Origin: Yoonia sp. R2331
GTDB lineage: Bacteria; Pseudomonadota; Alphaproteobacteria; Rhodobacterales; Rhodobacteraceae
DNA: 64,000 nucleotides
NCBI RefSeq assembly: GCF_041103235.1
Contig: NZ_JBGCUN010000001.1
Span: forward strand, 868,001-932,000
Reading direction: 5' to 3'
Position 1 is the first letter of the stretch, and every line of letters begins with the position of its first letter. Position numbers and translations under genes: made by a program. Shown one piece after another: positions 6,916-15,243 of the stretch. The notes beneath the pieces are model-generated. The model was not told where the DNA came from and did not search any database. It saw only the letters and a program-made list of their open reading frames with translations.

Positions 6916-8733
6916 TCAGTCTTCCATCGCCTCAAGTTCGTCGATGAATCCTTCGATCATGGACAGGCCCTTGTCCCAGAATGCGGGGTCAGAGGCGTCG
7001 AGGCCGAAGGGGGCCAGAAGCCCTTTGTGGTGTTTGGAGCCACCCGCGCGCAGCATGTCGAAGTATTTCTCGCGGAAGTCGGGGTCGCCTTCTTGGTAGA
7101 CTGCGTAGAGCGCGTTCACGAGGCCGTCGCCGAAGGCGTAGGCGTAGACGTAGAAGGGCGAGTGAACGAAGTGCGGGATGTAGGCCCAGAAGGTCTCATA
7201 GCCTTCCTGGAAATCGAACACTTCGCCCAGTGATTCCGCCTGCACCGACATCCAAAGCGCGTTGATGTCATCTGGTGTCAGCTCGCCCTCGGACCGGGCG
7301 GCGTGGAGTTTGCATTCAAAGTCGTAGAACGCGATCTGGCGGACAACGGTGTTGATCATGTCCTCGACCTTGCCCGCGAGCAGAACCTTGCGTTCTTCCT
7401 TGGTCTTGGCACCATCAAGAAGTTTGCGGAAGGTGAGCATTTCGCCAAAAACGCTTGCCGTTTCGGCCAAGGTGAGAGGCGTTGAGGAGAGGAGCTCTCC
7501 CTGTTCGGCGGCCAGCACCTGATGCACACCGTGGCCCAATTCATGGGCCAAGGTCATGACATCACGGGGTTTTCCCAGATAGTTGAGCATCACGTAAGGG
7601 TGGACGGTGGTGACGGTGGGGTGGGCAAAGGCGCCTGGGGCCTTGCCGGGTTTGACGGGCGCGTCGATCCAACCTTTGGTAAAGAACGGCTCTGCCAGTT
7701 CTGCCATTTTGGGGTCAAAGTCGCCGTAGGCGTCCATGACCGTTTTCTTGGCTTCTTCCCAATCGACAAGGCGGTCGTCTTCCATCGGCAGGGGCGCGTT
7801 GCGGTCCCAAGTCTGCATGGTTTCAAGGCCAAGCCACTTGGCTTTCAGCTTGTAATAACGGTGCGACAGGCGCGGATAAGCGGCGACGACGGCATTGCGC
7901 AGGGCCTCGACCACTTCAGCCTCTACATGGTTGGCAAGATGCCGCCCGGTCTGGGGCGTGGGCATTTTGCGCCAGCGGTCTTCGATTTCCTTTTCCTTGG
8001 CCAGCGTGTTGTGAACGCGGGCGAAGATTTTGATGTTCTCTTGAAACACGGCAGCAAGGGCGTGGGTCGCGGCCTCGCGCTTGGCGCGGTCCTGATCGGT
8101 GAGCAGGTTGAGCGTTGCTTCGAGGTTCAGCGCCTCACCTTCGACGTCAAATTCGAGGCCCGCCATCGTCTCGTCAAAGAGGCGGTTCCAGGCGGCGGCA
8201 CCAACTGTGGATTGGTCGTGCAGGAACTTTTCCAACTCGTCCGACAGCTGATGCGGTTTCATCGCGCGCATGCGGTCAAAGACGGGTTTGTAGCGGGCAA
8301 GGTCTGCGTTTTCCGCGATCATGCCTGCGAGGTGGGCGTCGTCCAAGCGGTTGAATTCAAGGCCATAAAACACCAGTGGCGTGGTGTAGGCGGTGATCTT
8401 GTCCTGCGCGTCGGCCATGAATTTGGCGCGGTCACTGTCCACGGTGTTCTGGTAATAGCGCAGGCCCGCGAAGGACATGATGCGGCCCGCGATCACGTCG
8501 ATTTCCTCATAGCGTTGCACGGCCTTGAGCAAGCCCGCGGCGTCCAGTTCAGCCAGCTTGCCTTCGTAGTCGTCGGCAAAATCGGCGCAGGCGGTTTCCA
8601 GCCATTCCATATCGCGCGCAAGTTCTGGCGCGTCTTCGCCAGCATAGAGGTCCGAAAGGTCCCATTCGGGCAGATCGCCAAAGGCGTTGCCGCCGGATGC
8701 GTTGGCGTCAAAGACGGGTGTGGGATGCTGCAT
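6916..8733 (-). CDS. pepF: M3-family oligoendopeptidase F
   Basis: A cytoplasmic zinc metallopeptidase of 605 residues that cleaves short peptides. The zinc-binding motif HELGH lies near residue 395 (MTLAHELGHGVHQ), with the third ligand Glu expected in ETASVFGEML about 25 residues later. The C-terminal region (IPHFVHSPFYVYAYAFG) is typical of the PepF/M3B group. The start at 8733 gives the family N-terminus (MQHPTPVFDA), preceded by AGGTTCCC. An upstream in-frame extension of 50 codons runs into the next gene's 3' flank and is not supported. Monocistronic. Confidence 0.95.
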   Translation of the reverse strand: MQHPTPVFDANASGGNAFGDLPEWDLSDLYAGEDAPELARDMEWLETACADFADDYEGKLAELDAAGLLKAVQRYEEIDVIAGRIMSFAGLRYYQNTVDSDRAKFMADAQDKITAYTTPLVFYGLEFNRLDDAHLAGMIAENADLARYKPVFDRMRAMKPHQLSDELEKFLHDQSTVGAAAWNRLFDETMAGLEFDVEGEALNLEATLNLLTDQDRAKREAATHALAAVFQENIKIFARVHNTLAKEKEIEDRWRKMPTPQTGRHLANHVEAEVVEALRNAVVAAYPRLSHRYYKLKAKWLGLETMQTWDRNAPLPMEDDRLVDWEEAKKTVMDAYGDFDPKMAELAEPFFTKGWIDAPVKPGKAPGAFAHPTVTTVHPYVMLNYLGKPRDVMTLAHELGHGVHQVLAAEQGELLSSTPLTLAETASVFGEMLTFRKLLDGAKTKEERKVLLAGKVEDMINTVVRQIAFYDFECKLHAARSEGELTPDDINALWMSVQAESLGEVFDFQEGYETFWAYIPHFVHSPFYVYAYAFGDGLVNALYAVYQEGDPDFREKYFDMLRAGGSKHHKGLLAPFGLDASDPAFWDKGLSMIEGFIDELEAMED

Positions 8734-8800
8734 GGGGAACCTCTTGTCTGCGTGTTGCGCATAGATAGGCGCGGCAGCGCCAAAGTGAAAGAACGTCGGA

Positions 8801-9670
8801 TCAGAAACGATAGAGTTGCGCGGGGTTTTGCACCAGAATGCGGGCGCGCGTGTCGGGGTCAGGCACGGCGCGAAAGAACGCATCCCAGAGCGCGCCCGCA
8901 GGGGGCATTTCTGCGCCGTTCAGCATGATGTGCGGCCAGTCAGAGCCCCAGAGGCAACGTTCGGGGTTGGCGGCGACAAGCGCCTGCACAAAGCGGTCTG
9001 TTTCGGTGTAGGGCGCGTCTGTCAGGCGGTAGAGGCCGGAGAGCTTGACGTAGGTGTGGCCGCCCGACAGCAGACGGCAGAGCGCCTGAAAACCCGGCGT
9101 GTCAGGGCCTGCCGAGATGTCTGTCGGCCAGCCGATGTGGTCAAAGACCACCGGGACTGGGCAGTCAGCGATGTCAGCGGCGAGCGTTTCCATGTGCTGG
9201 TCAGCGTGGCAGAGCATCTGGATATGCAGGCCGCGGTCGGCCAGCGCGGGGGCCATTGCGCGGGCTCCATCCCATGTGAGCACACCGCCGTGGACGTAGT
9301 TGAGGCGCACACCGGCAAAGTTCCATTGCGCGAATTGGTCGAGTTGCGCAGCCGTCGCGTCATTGGGCAAAAGGCCGATGCCTTTGAATCCTGCGCCTAT
9401 GTCGCGGACGGCGTTTGCGGTCACGGTGTTGTCGAGGCCATAGAAGATTGAATGCACGATGACGCCGCGGGTGATGCCGATGGCGTTCAAGTGCGCCTTG
9501 TAGCCCGCGAGGTAGGCGGCATAGGGCTGGGCGGGATCCTCTGTCCGGCCGTCAAAGAGCGGCAGTTCTTCGGGGCCTGCAAGCATATGGACATGGGTGT
9601 CGCAAGCGCCGGGCGGTGCCTGGCGCGCGGGTTGGGGTGCGGGCGGTAGGGGGGCAATGGGCTTGGTCAT
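8801..9670 (-). CDS. Amidohydrolase-family protein, LigI-like lactonase
   Basis: A 289-residue TIM-barrel hydrolase of the amidohydrolase 2 group, closest in pattern to 2-pyrone-4,6-dicarboxylate lactonase (LigI) and related sugar lactonases. The HxH metal or active-site motif THVH is at residues 25-28, a DHIG segment near 185, and the C-terminal LWGSDWPH near 245. The start at 9670 follows a conserved Met and removes a 23-residue upstream extension. No other aromatic or sugar degradation genes surround it, so the substrate is open. It is transcribed in the same direction as pepF but 67 bases upstream. Confidence 0.85.
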   Translation of the reverse strand: MTKPIAPLPPAPQPARQAPPGACDTHVHMLAGPEELPLFDGRTEDPAQPYAAYLAGYKAHLNAIGITRGVIVHSIFYGLDNTVTANAVRDIGAGFKGIGLLPNDATAAQLDQFAQWNFAGVRLNYVHGGVLTWDGARAMAPALADRGLHIQMLCHADQHMETLAADIADCPVPVVFDHIGWPTDISAGPDTPGFQALCRLLSGGHTYVKLSGLYRLTDAPYTETDRFVQALVAANPERCLWGSDWPHIMLNGAEMPPAGALWDAFFRAVPDPDTRARILVQNPAQLYRF

Positions 9671-9761
9671 GGTTTCGGTTTCGCCGTGATTGGTGTGTCT
9701 GCAAACCGGTGGGGTGAAATGCCGGATTTCGACGCACATTGTGCGCCGACCGATTGGGGGG

Positions 9762-9812
9762 CCAGCCCCGTCGCCATTGACGCTTGGACCAATGGCGCGT
9801 CCAATGGCGACC
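9762..9812 (-). repeat. Dispersed palindromic repeat, module B (copy 1, inverted)
   Basis: About 48 bases match the reverse complement of 39598-39646 with only two or three differences. It folds into a hairpin whose two arms (GTCGCCATTGACGC and its partner with one extra base) enclose a 13-base loop. It stands directly before module A. Confidence 0.8.
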
Positions 9813-9817
9813 CCCTA

Positions 9818-9843
9818 GGATATTTTTGGCCCGCAGAAGGGGG
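9818..9843 (+). repeat. Dispersed repeat, module A tail (copy 2, variant)
   Basis: GGATATTTTTGGCCCGCAGAAGG is a variant of the module A tail (AGAAG preserved, CCAG changed to CCCGC). Both flanking genes are on the minus strand, so this plus-strand T-run cannot terminate either of them. Confidence 0.65.
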
Positions 9844-9865
9844 CAGGTGCTGTTGGTGGTTTGGG

Positions 9866-11455
9866 TCAGCCATAGGTGGCGAGCATCTTTTTGAGGTCGG
9901 CAAGCGTGTTCGCCTCTGCCAGGGGTTTATCTTTGCGCCAGCGGAGCATGCGGGGAAAGCGCAGCGCAACCCCTGATTTGTGGCGCGGTGAGGCCTGGAT
10001 ACCCTCAAACGCGATTTCGAACACGTGGTGCGGTGTGACCTGGCGGACGGGGCCGAATTTCGCTTGGGTGTTTTTGCGGACCCAGGCGGTGATTTCCCGG
10101 AACTCGGCGTCGGTGAGGCCGGAATAGGCCTTGGTAAAGGGGGTGAGTTCGTTGCCGTTCCAGACCGCGAAGGTGTAGTCGGTGAAGAGGTTGGCGCGGC
10201 GGCCTGATCCGGCTTGGGCATAGATCATCACCGCGTCGATGGTCAGGGGATCGACCTTCCATTTCCACCAGTCGCCGCGTTTCCGACCAGAGAGATAGGG
10301 GCTGTCGCGGCGTTTGAGCATGAGGCCTTCGGCGTGCAGCGCGCGGGATCGGTCGCGTTCGGCTTGCAGAGTGGGCCAGTCGGCAAAAGGGACGGAGGCG
10401 GAGAGGCGGATAGGAGCGGTTTCGGGAGTGGCTTTGATAAGCGTTTCCAAGTGGTTGCGGCGCGTTGTGAATGTCTCTGTGCGGATGTCGTCGCCGTCCT
10501 TTTCGAGCAGGTCATAGGCCATCAGGATCACCGGTGCTTCGGCCAGAAGTTTCTTTGGCACGGTCTTGCGTCCGATGCGGGATTGCAGCGCGCTGAAGCT
10601 GAGCGGGGTTTCATCGGCAAAGGCGAGGATTTCGCCGTCAATCACCGTGCCATCGGGCAGGAAGTCACGCAGTTGTGCCAGTTCCGGAAAGCGGTCAGTC
10701 ATCAGCTCTTCGCCGCGGGACCACAAGTGGTGCTCACCGCTGCGCAGGATGAATTGGCCGCGAATGCCATCCCATTTTCGTTCGGCATTCCAGTCGTTTG
10801 GCGGGCCAAGTTCATCCAGCGTGCCAAGCCCGTAGGCCAGATAGAAAGGATAAGGCCTTGAGAGATCGGCGGTGGGGTCATCCGCTTCGATCAGCTGCGC
10901 CCAAGTGGTGGTGTCCGGGGTCCAGTTGCCCATCAGTTTATGGGTCAGCGCCGGTTCGTCCTGACCAGTGGCTTGCGCCAGTGCGCGGGTCATCAGTTTC
11001 TGGCTGACGCCGACGCGGAAGCCGCCGGTGAGCAGTTTGGTGAACAGGAACCTTTCGCGGGTTGGCAGGCTGTCCCATGCCGCGAGGATGCCGCGGCGGC
11101 GATCATCCTCTTCCAAGGTCGTGAGGTGTTTGATCTGGCCGATCCAATGGCTGAGGCTTTCGTCGCTGGTGCCGTTTGACCCGGGCAGGATCAGGGCGAT
11201 GGTTTCAGCGAGATCGCCGACAACGCTGTAGCACTCCTCGAACAGCCAATCAGGCAGGCCCGCGCGCGCAGCGGCCCATTCCCGCAGCTTGGTTGCGGTG
11301 ATCGTGCGCTTGGGCCTGCGGCCCGAGAAGAGGGCGATGGTCCAAAGCTTGTCGTCGTCCGGGGCGCTGCGAAAGTAGTCAGCCAGTGCAGCGTTCTTGA
11401 CGCTGGTTTTGGTCGTCTCGTCAATCCGGGCAAAGAGGGCGGCGAAGTGTTTCAT
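9866..11455 (-). CDS. ATP-dependent DNA ligase (cisplatin-damage-response type)
   Basis: Seals nicks in DNA using ATP; distinct from the NAD-dependent replicative LigA. The 529-residue protein has an N-terminal DNA-binding domain and a nucleotidyltransferase core. The active-site lysine lies in KWDGIRG, K227. The downstream motifs (VIDGEILAF, EGLMLKRRDSPYLSGRKRGDWWKWK) are intact. The OB-fold closes the C-terminus. It is the last gene of a minus-strand operon, overlapping the pseudo-signal-peptidase gene by ATGA. The MBL exonuclease two genes upstream is the known partner family, and together they probably repair DNA ends or damage. The Lhr-type helicase often found with such pairs is absent from this window. 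Confidence 0.93.
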   Translation of the reverse strand: MKHFAALFARIDETTKTSVKNAALADYFRSAPDDDKLWTIALFSGRRPKRTITATKLREWAAARAGLPDWLFEECYSVVGDLAETIALILPGSNGTSDESLSHWIGQIKHLTTLEEDDRRRGILAAWDSLPTRERFLFTKLLTGGFRVGVSQKLMTRALAQATGQDEPALTHKLMGNWTPDTTTWAQLIEADDPTADLSRPYPFYLAYGLGTLDELGPPNDWNAERKWDGIRGQFILRSGEHHLWSRGEELMTDRFPELAQLRDFLPDGTVIDGEILAFADETPLSFSALQSRIGRKTVPKKLLAEAPVILMAYDLLEKDGDDIRTETFTTRRNHLETLIKATPETAPIRLSASVPFADWPTLQAERDRSRALHAEGLMLKRRDSPYLSGRKRGDWWKWKVDPLTIDAVMIYAQAGSGRRANLFTDYTFAVWNGNELTPFTKAYSGLTDAEFREITAWVRKNTQAKFGPVRQVTPHHVFEIAFEGIQASPRHKSGVALRFPRMLRWRKDKPLAEANTLADLKKMLATYG

Positions 11456-12096
11456 TTCCGCGAAACAATCCCGATGATCCGGTCGATGGACACAAAGCCG
11501 CGACCACCGATGTCGCGGGCCATGCGGCTGTCAGTGGCGTTGTCGCGGTGATCGCCGAGAACAAAGACGTGGTCGGGGGGGACGACAAAGATGTCTGTGT
11601 CATCGTATGGGGACTTTCCAAGATCGAGCGTGGCGTAGGTGGTATTGCCCAAAACCTCTTGAAATTGCTTGATTTCGCAGGTGTCACCGACGGCAGTGGG
11701 TGTTGGGCATCGGCTTGGGGTGCCATTGGTCAATTGCACAATATGCAAATACGGCGAGAGGGCGGTGCGTGGTACGGGTGTCCCGTTGATCCATAGCGCG
11801 CCGTTTCGCATCTGGACCGTCTGTCCGGCTGTGGCGACAATGCGAAACAGAAAGATGGTTTTGGTCGGTCCTTCGGAGAACACCGCGATGCGACCCGATT
11901 CAATCTCGGCAGGGTCCGTGATGGTGCGCGTGGTCAGGCAGTCGCCCGGCTTGAGCGTTGGTAACATGCCTGATTGCGGGATGTACCAGCTGTCAATTGA
12001 TGGAAGCAGACTGAGGAGCTGCCCGCGTGGGCAGAATTGGGCAGAGGCTGTCGTGGCCCATGACAGCGTGAGGATGAGAAAGGCGAGGAATTTCAT
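11452..12096 (-). CDS. Signal peptidase I-like (S26) protein without catalytic Ser and Lys
   Basis: A 214-residue protein with a cleavable signal peptide (residues 1-19, ending TTASA) and the S26 fold: box B IPQSGMLPTLKPGD at 39-52, box D-like FLFRIVATAGQTV at 82-94, and box E VLGDHRDNATDSR at 179-191. In active leader peptidases box B reads PSGSM and the Ser before Met is the nucleophile; here that position is Gly43. The general-base Lys of box D (xKR) is Phe84. Box E is intact. It is therefore probably catalytically inactive or uses an unusual Ser42. Four Cys (22, 53, 130, 140) could form disulfides outside the cytoplasm. It is coupled by ATGA overlaps to the exonuclease upstream and the ligase downstream. 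Function unknown. Confidence 0.85.
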   Translation of the reverse strand: MKFLAFLILTLSWATTASAQFCPRGQLLSLLPSIDSWYIPQSGMLPTLKPGDCLTTRTITDPAEIESGRIAVFSEGPTKTIFLFRIVATAGQTVQMRNGALWINGTPVPRTALSPYLHIVQLTNGTPSRCPTPTAVGDTCEIKQFQEVLGNTTYATLDLGKSPYDDTDIFVVPPDHVFVLGDHRDNATDSRMARDIGGRGFVSIDRIIGIVSRK

Positions 12097-13106
12097 GTTG
12101 GGTCCTGTGACGGGTCGGCGTCGTCGCCGGTGTATTCGGTGCTGACCACATGGGCGTCATAGCCCTGTTCGGTCAGCCATTGCCGGAACGGGCCGGTATA
12201 GCCGTGGGTGACAAAGATTTTTTCGGCGCCTGTGGCCCGGATTGCGGTGTTGAGCCCGTCCCAGTCGGCGTGATCCGAGACGACAAAGCCACGATCCATG
12301 GCGCGCCTGCGCCGCACGCCGCGCAGGGCCATCCAGCCTGAGGCAAAGGCGGTGGCGGCAACGCCAAACTGCCGCGCCCAGGGTTGCGCCATGGCACCCG
12401 GTGTGGCGAGGACCAGCGCGCCGGGGTATTTCTTGACGTTAATATCAGGGGTCACGCGGATCGTGTCAGGCAGGGTGATGCCTTGGGCCCGCAAGATGGC
12501 GTTGGTGTTTTCAATGGCACCATGGGTCAGGATCGGGCCGATGTCAGCGTTGACGGTGGTCAGCAGGCGCTGGGCCTTGCCAAGCGCATAGGCCCCCAAC
12601 AGCGAAAACCGTCCGGCGGCGGCATTGGTGGCCCACCAGTCGTTGATTTGCCGGGTCAGAACGTCTTTCGGGGTCCATGAGAACACGGGCAGGCCAAAGG
12701 TGCATTCGGTGATGAAGGCGTGGCAGGCGACCGGTTCAAAGGGTTCGGACAGCCCATCGGCGACGGTTTTGTAATCGCCCGAGACCACCCAGCTTTGCCC
12801 TTTGACGGTGACTTTGATCTGGGCGGAGCCGGGGACATGGCCGGCGGGGTGATAGCTGACCGTGGCACCGCCAATTTGACGCGTCGCGCCAAAATCCAGC
12901 GTTTCGATACGGGCGTCAGGGCCGAGCCGGTGTTGCATCACGGGGGCTGCGGCATGTGTGGCGAGGTAGGTGCCCATGCCGGGGCGGGAATGGTCGGCGT
13001 GGCCGTGGGTAATGAGCGCGCGGTCCACCGGGCGCCAGGGGTCGATATGGAAATCGCCTGCGGGGCAGTAGATCCCGCGCGGGGTAAAAGTCAGGACATC
13101 GGCCAT
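12093..13106 (-). CDS. Ligase-associated DNA exonuclease (MBL fold)
   Basis: A 337-residue metallo-beta-lactamase-fold nuclease of the family found next to ATP-dependent DNA ligases (TIGR04122-type, related to CPSF/SNM1 nucleases). The zinc motif HGHADH is at residues 34-39, with further ligands in HPAGHVPGS, SGDYK and a C-terminal SDHADW followed by THG. It is thought to trim DNA ends before ligation. It opens the operon; its end overlaps the next gene by ATGA. The organisation nuclease, S26-like protein, ligase implies coordinated expression of all three. Confidence 0.92.
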   Translation of the reverse strand: MADVLTFTPRGIYCPAGDFHIDPWRPVDRALITHGHADHSRPGMGTYLATHAAAPVMQHRLGPDARIETLDFGATRQIGGATVSYHPAGHVPGSAQIKVTVKGQSWVVSGDYKTVADGLSEPFEPVACHAFITECTFGLPVFSWTPKDVLTRQINDWWATNAAAGRFSLLGAYALGKAQRLLTTVNADIGPILTHGAIENTNAILRAQGITLPDTIRVTPDINVKKYPGALVLATPGAMAQPWARQFGVAATAFASGWMALRGVRRRRAMDRGFVVSDHADWDGLNTAIRATGAEKIFVTHGYTGPFRQWLTEQGYDAHVVSTEYTGDDADPSQDPT

Positions 13107-13171
13107 GATCCGCAGGGTAGCGCATGATCGGCTGCTGTCGAGCGGTGCGGCTGCGCCGCGCGCGATGTTTT

Positions 13172-13191
13172 GCGCCGCCCTTTGGCGGCGC
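13172..13191. repeat. Perfect GC hairpin in intergenic space
   Basis: GCGCCGCC and GGCGGCGC form a perfect 8-bp stem around CTTT. It lies in the 259-base space between the exonuclease start and the hydrolase end, just before the module A copy. No T-run follows on the plus strand. Confidence 0.6.
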
Positions 13192-13197
13192 GGATGA

Positions 13198-13250
13198 GGG
13201 GGCTGTCTGCCCCCTCAAACTCCCCCGAGGATATTTTTTGCCAGAAGAAC
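13198..13250 (+). repeat. Dispersed palindromic repeat, module A (copy 3)
   Basis: The hairpin GGGGGC-TGTCT-GCCCCC is followed by CTCCCCCGAGG and the tail ATATTTTTTGCCAGAAGAA. No plus-strand gene lies upstream, so it is not a terminator of an annotated gene, which favours a repeat element over a simple terminator. Confidence 0.75.
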
Positions 13251-13273
13251 GGTGGGACGCGCGAGCGGCCAAC

Positions 13274-13329
13274 CGCGTGCGGGTAAGCGGCTTTGCTTGC
13301 AAAGTTGCGGCCGTCACCCGGTGGCAATA
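13274..13329 (+). repeat. Dispersed repeat, module C (copy 1)
   Basis: This 56-base stretch (beginning CGCGTGCGGGTAAGCGG) is the exact reverse complement of 39735-39790. Contained open frames in both copies encode the same short peptide, but only because the DNA is repeated; there is no gene. Confidence 0.9.
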
Positions 13330-13365
13330 GCGCCCGCGCCCCATCACCCGACGCAGCGTCCGGTG

Positions 13366-14304
13366 TCACGCGGGATGGGCGTTGAAATGTGCAGCAATTG
13401 CGTCAAGGATTGGGTCTTTGATCGCCGGGCTTTCCATCATCATTTCGTGTTTGCCGCCCGGTATGACGGTCAATGTGCCGTTCGACCATTGCGCCATTTT
13501 CGTTTTGATCCGGTCGGGGTCGACGATGGTCTCATCCGTGCCCAGAAAGGTGATCGCCGGTGTGGGTGGGGCGGGCAGGGCCGCGAGGCGGCGGGTTTCC
13601 CACAGCGCCTCGTTCACCCAGCGTAAGGAAGGGCCGCCCAAGCCCAGGTCGGGGTATTTGCGGACCTGTTCCTGCATGTAGGCGTACATTTCGGGATCGT
13701 TGGTCAGCTCATTTTCAGCAAACGGTGTCTCACCCAGCGTGATGTCAGAGGTCTGGCCGGGGGTGATGTTGCCATCGAGGTTGAACCGGCGGCTGAGCGT
13801 TGTGACGCCCCACATGACCGAACGCAGGCTGAGCGAGGCCTGAATGCCCCACATCGGTGCCGAGAAGGCCGCGGCCTTGACGGGCAAGCCGTCAATCAGC
13901 GCGCGCAGTCCGATGCCGCCGCCCATCGAGTGAGCGATCAGGTAAAAGGGCTTTGGCAGGTTTGAGGCGCGGGCATAGTCCACAAAGGCGGCCACATCGT
14001 GCTGATAGTCGCCAAATGCCTCAACATGGCCCAGCCCGCGATCATCGGCCATTCGGTCCGAGAGGCCCTGGCCGCGCCAGTCCACGGCGGCCATCGCATA
14101 GCCGCGCGCGGCTATTTCGCGTGCGATGCGGCCATATTTTTCAATAAACTCGGTCCGCCCGGTGAACAGGAGCACCGTGCCTTTTGCGCCGTCCTGCGGC
14201 CAATAACCTGCGCGGATACGCAACCCATCGCCGGTGGTCAGCCAATGGGCCACACCCCCATCGGGGCCGTCTGCGACGTCCGCAAAGAACGGTGCCTTTT
14301 CCAT
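13366..14304 (-). CDS. Alpha/beta hydrolase, lysophospholipase/monoacylglycerol lipase-like
   Basis: A 312-residue serine hydrolase of the Hydrolase_4 (PldB-like) group. The nucleophile elbow AHSMGGG gives Ser126. The oxyanion segment is LLFTGRTEFIEKYG near residues 45-58, with a late Asp in FLGTDETIVD and a final His in GGKHEMMMES. It probably cleaves lysophospholipids or monoacylglycerols in the cytoplasm or at the inner membrane. It follows the SCP2-domain gene by only 3 bases, so the two form an operon with a possible lipid-related theme. Confidence 0.9.
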   Translation of the reverse strand: MEKAPFFADVADGPDGGVAHWLTTGDGLRIRAGYWPQDGAKGTVLLFTGRTEFIEKYGRIAREIAARGYAMAAVDWRGQGLSDRMADDRGLGHVEAFGDYQHDVAAFVDYARASNLPKPFYLIAHSMGGGIGLRALIDGLPVKAAAFSAPMWGIQASLSLRSVMWGVTTLSRRFNLDGNITPGQTSDITLGETPFAENELTNDPEMYAYMQEQVRKYPDLGLGGPSLRWVNEALWETRRLAALPAPPTPAITFLGTDETIVDPDRIKTKMAQWSNGTLTVIPGGKHEMMMESPAIKDPILDAIAAHFNAHPA

Positions 14305-14307
14305 GGG

Positions 14308-14595
14308 TTAGCCCAGCAAGCCAGCCAGACGCATGGCCGCACCCATGTCGCCATCAACGGTGAGTTTGCCGGTCATGAAGGCGGCAGTCGGGTTCTGTTC
14401 GCCGTCCATGATCGCCTTGAAGGTGTCAGCCGAGGCGGTCATTGTCACGTCTGCTTCGTCGTCGCCTGCGCGCGCGCCGTCGCTGTCGATGATGATCGAA
14501 CCTTCGCCATCAATGTTGAATTTCGCGGTGCCGTCAAAGCCGCCTGCAATCTTGTCGTTCAGGGTGGCTACGGCTTGGGTGATGACGTCGCTCAT
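14308..14595 (-). CDS. SCP2 sterol-binding domain protein
   Basis: A 95-residue single-domain protein of the SCP2 family (KFNIDGEGSIIIDSDG and DVTMTASADTFKAIMDG are the typical strands), ending in MRLAGLLG. Such proteins form a hydrophobic tunnel that binds lipids or acyl chains. The length is that of a complete bacterial SCP2 domain. First gene of a two-gene operon with the lysophospholipase-like hydrolase; the two could handle the same lipid, which is inference from position. Confidence 0.92.
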   Translation of the reverse strand: MSDVITQAVATLNDKIAGGFDGTAKFNIDGEGSIIIDSDGARAGDDEADVTMTASADTFKAIMDGEQNPTAAFMTGKLTVDGDMGAAMRLAGLLG

Positions 14596-14667
14596 TGATG
14601 TGTCCTTTTCATCTCATTGTGACCGACACCTACTGGCGTCGGCGGTGTGATACGCTACATTCAACAT

Positions 14668-15219
14668 ATGAACACGCGCAGCACCATCATCAATTTTTCC
14701 GTCGCGGCACTTTTGACGTTTGCGTCACCTGCCTGGGCGCAGGATGCGGAGCTGGACCGGTTGTTCGATGAATTGGCGCAGGCGGCACCGGAGGATGCGG
14801 ACCGGATTGCGGGGCAGATCAACACGGCATGGGGCCGCAGCGGGTCACCGGCGATGGATCTGTTGTTGCGTCGGGGCGAGGATGCGCTGGAAGCGGGCGA
14901 TGTGCAGGCCGCACTGGAGCATTTCAGCGCGCTGGTGGATCATGATCCGGCCTTTGCCGAAGGGTACAACGGGCGCGCGACGGCCTATTACCTGTCCGGC
15001 ATGATGGGGCCTGCGCTGGAAGACATCCGCCAGGTGTTGCGCCTGAACCCGCGCCACTTTGGGGCGCTGCGGGGGCTGGCGATCATGCTGGAGGAATTGG
15101 AGCGGCCGGAAGACGCGCTGGAGGTTTACCGCGAGGTGCTGGCGTTGCATCCGCATGCGGAAGGCGTGAACGAGGCTGTGGACCGGTTGGACATTCAATT
15201 GGAAGGCCAGTCGCTGTAA
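14668..15219 (+). CDS. Exported tetratricopeptide repeat protein
   Basis: A 183-residue protein with a signal peptide (hydrophobic core about residues 8-22, cleavage after SPAWA) and at least three TPR helices pairs: AGDVQAALEHFSALVDHDPAFAEGYNGRA is the clearest repeat, followed by two more with the spacing of 34 residues. TPRs mediate protein-protein contacts in the periplasm. The start is placed at the ATG at 14668; an in-frame GTG at 14647 would add seven residues before the signal peptide. It precedes the helicase by 24 bases and is probably co-transcribed. Confidence 0.88.
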   Translation: MNTRSTIINFSVAALLTFASPAWAQDAELDRLFDELAQAAPEDADRIAGQINTAWGRSGSPAMDLLLRRGEDALEAGDVQAALEHFSALVDHDPAFAEGYNGRATAYYLSGMMGPALEDIRQVLRLNPRHFGALRGLAIMLEELERPEDALEVYREVLALHPHAEGVNEAVDRLDIQLEGQSL

Positions 15220-15243
15220 GCTGCGACCAGATCGGAAAGCCCC

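Noticed and set aside
7522-8928. A 468-codon open frame on the plus strand opposite pepF
   Set aside because: It is the complement of the peptidase, has no ribosome binding site and no family motif.
13124-13369. Open frames across the repeat region at 13.1-13.4 kb
   Set aside because: Their peptides match those of the repeat copy at 39.7 kb only because the DNA is repeated; there is no gene signal.
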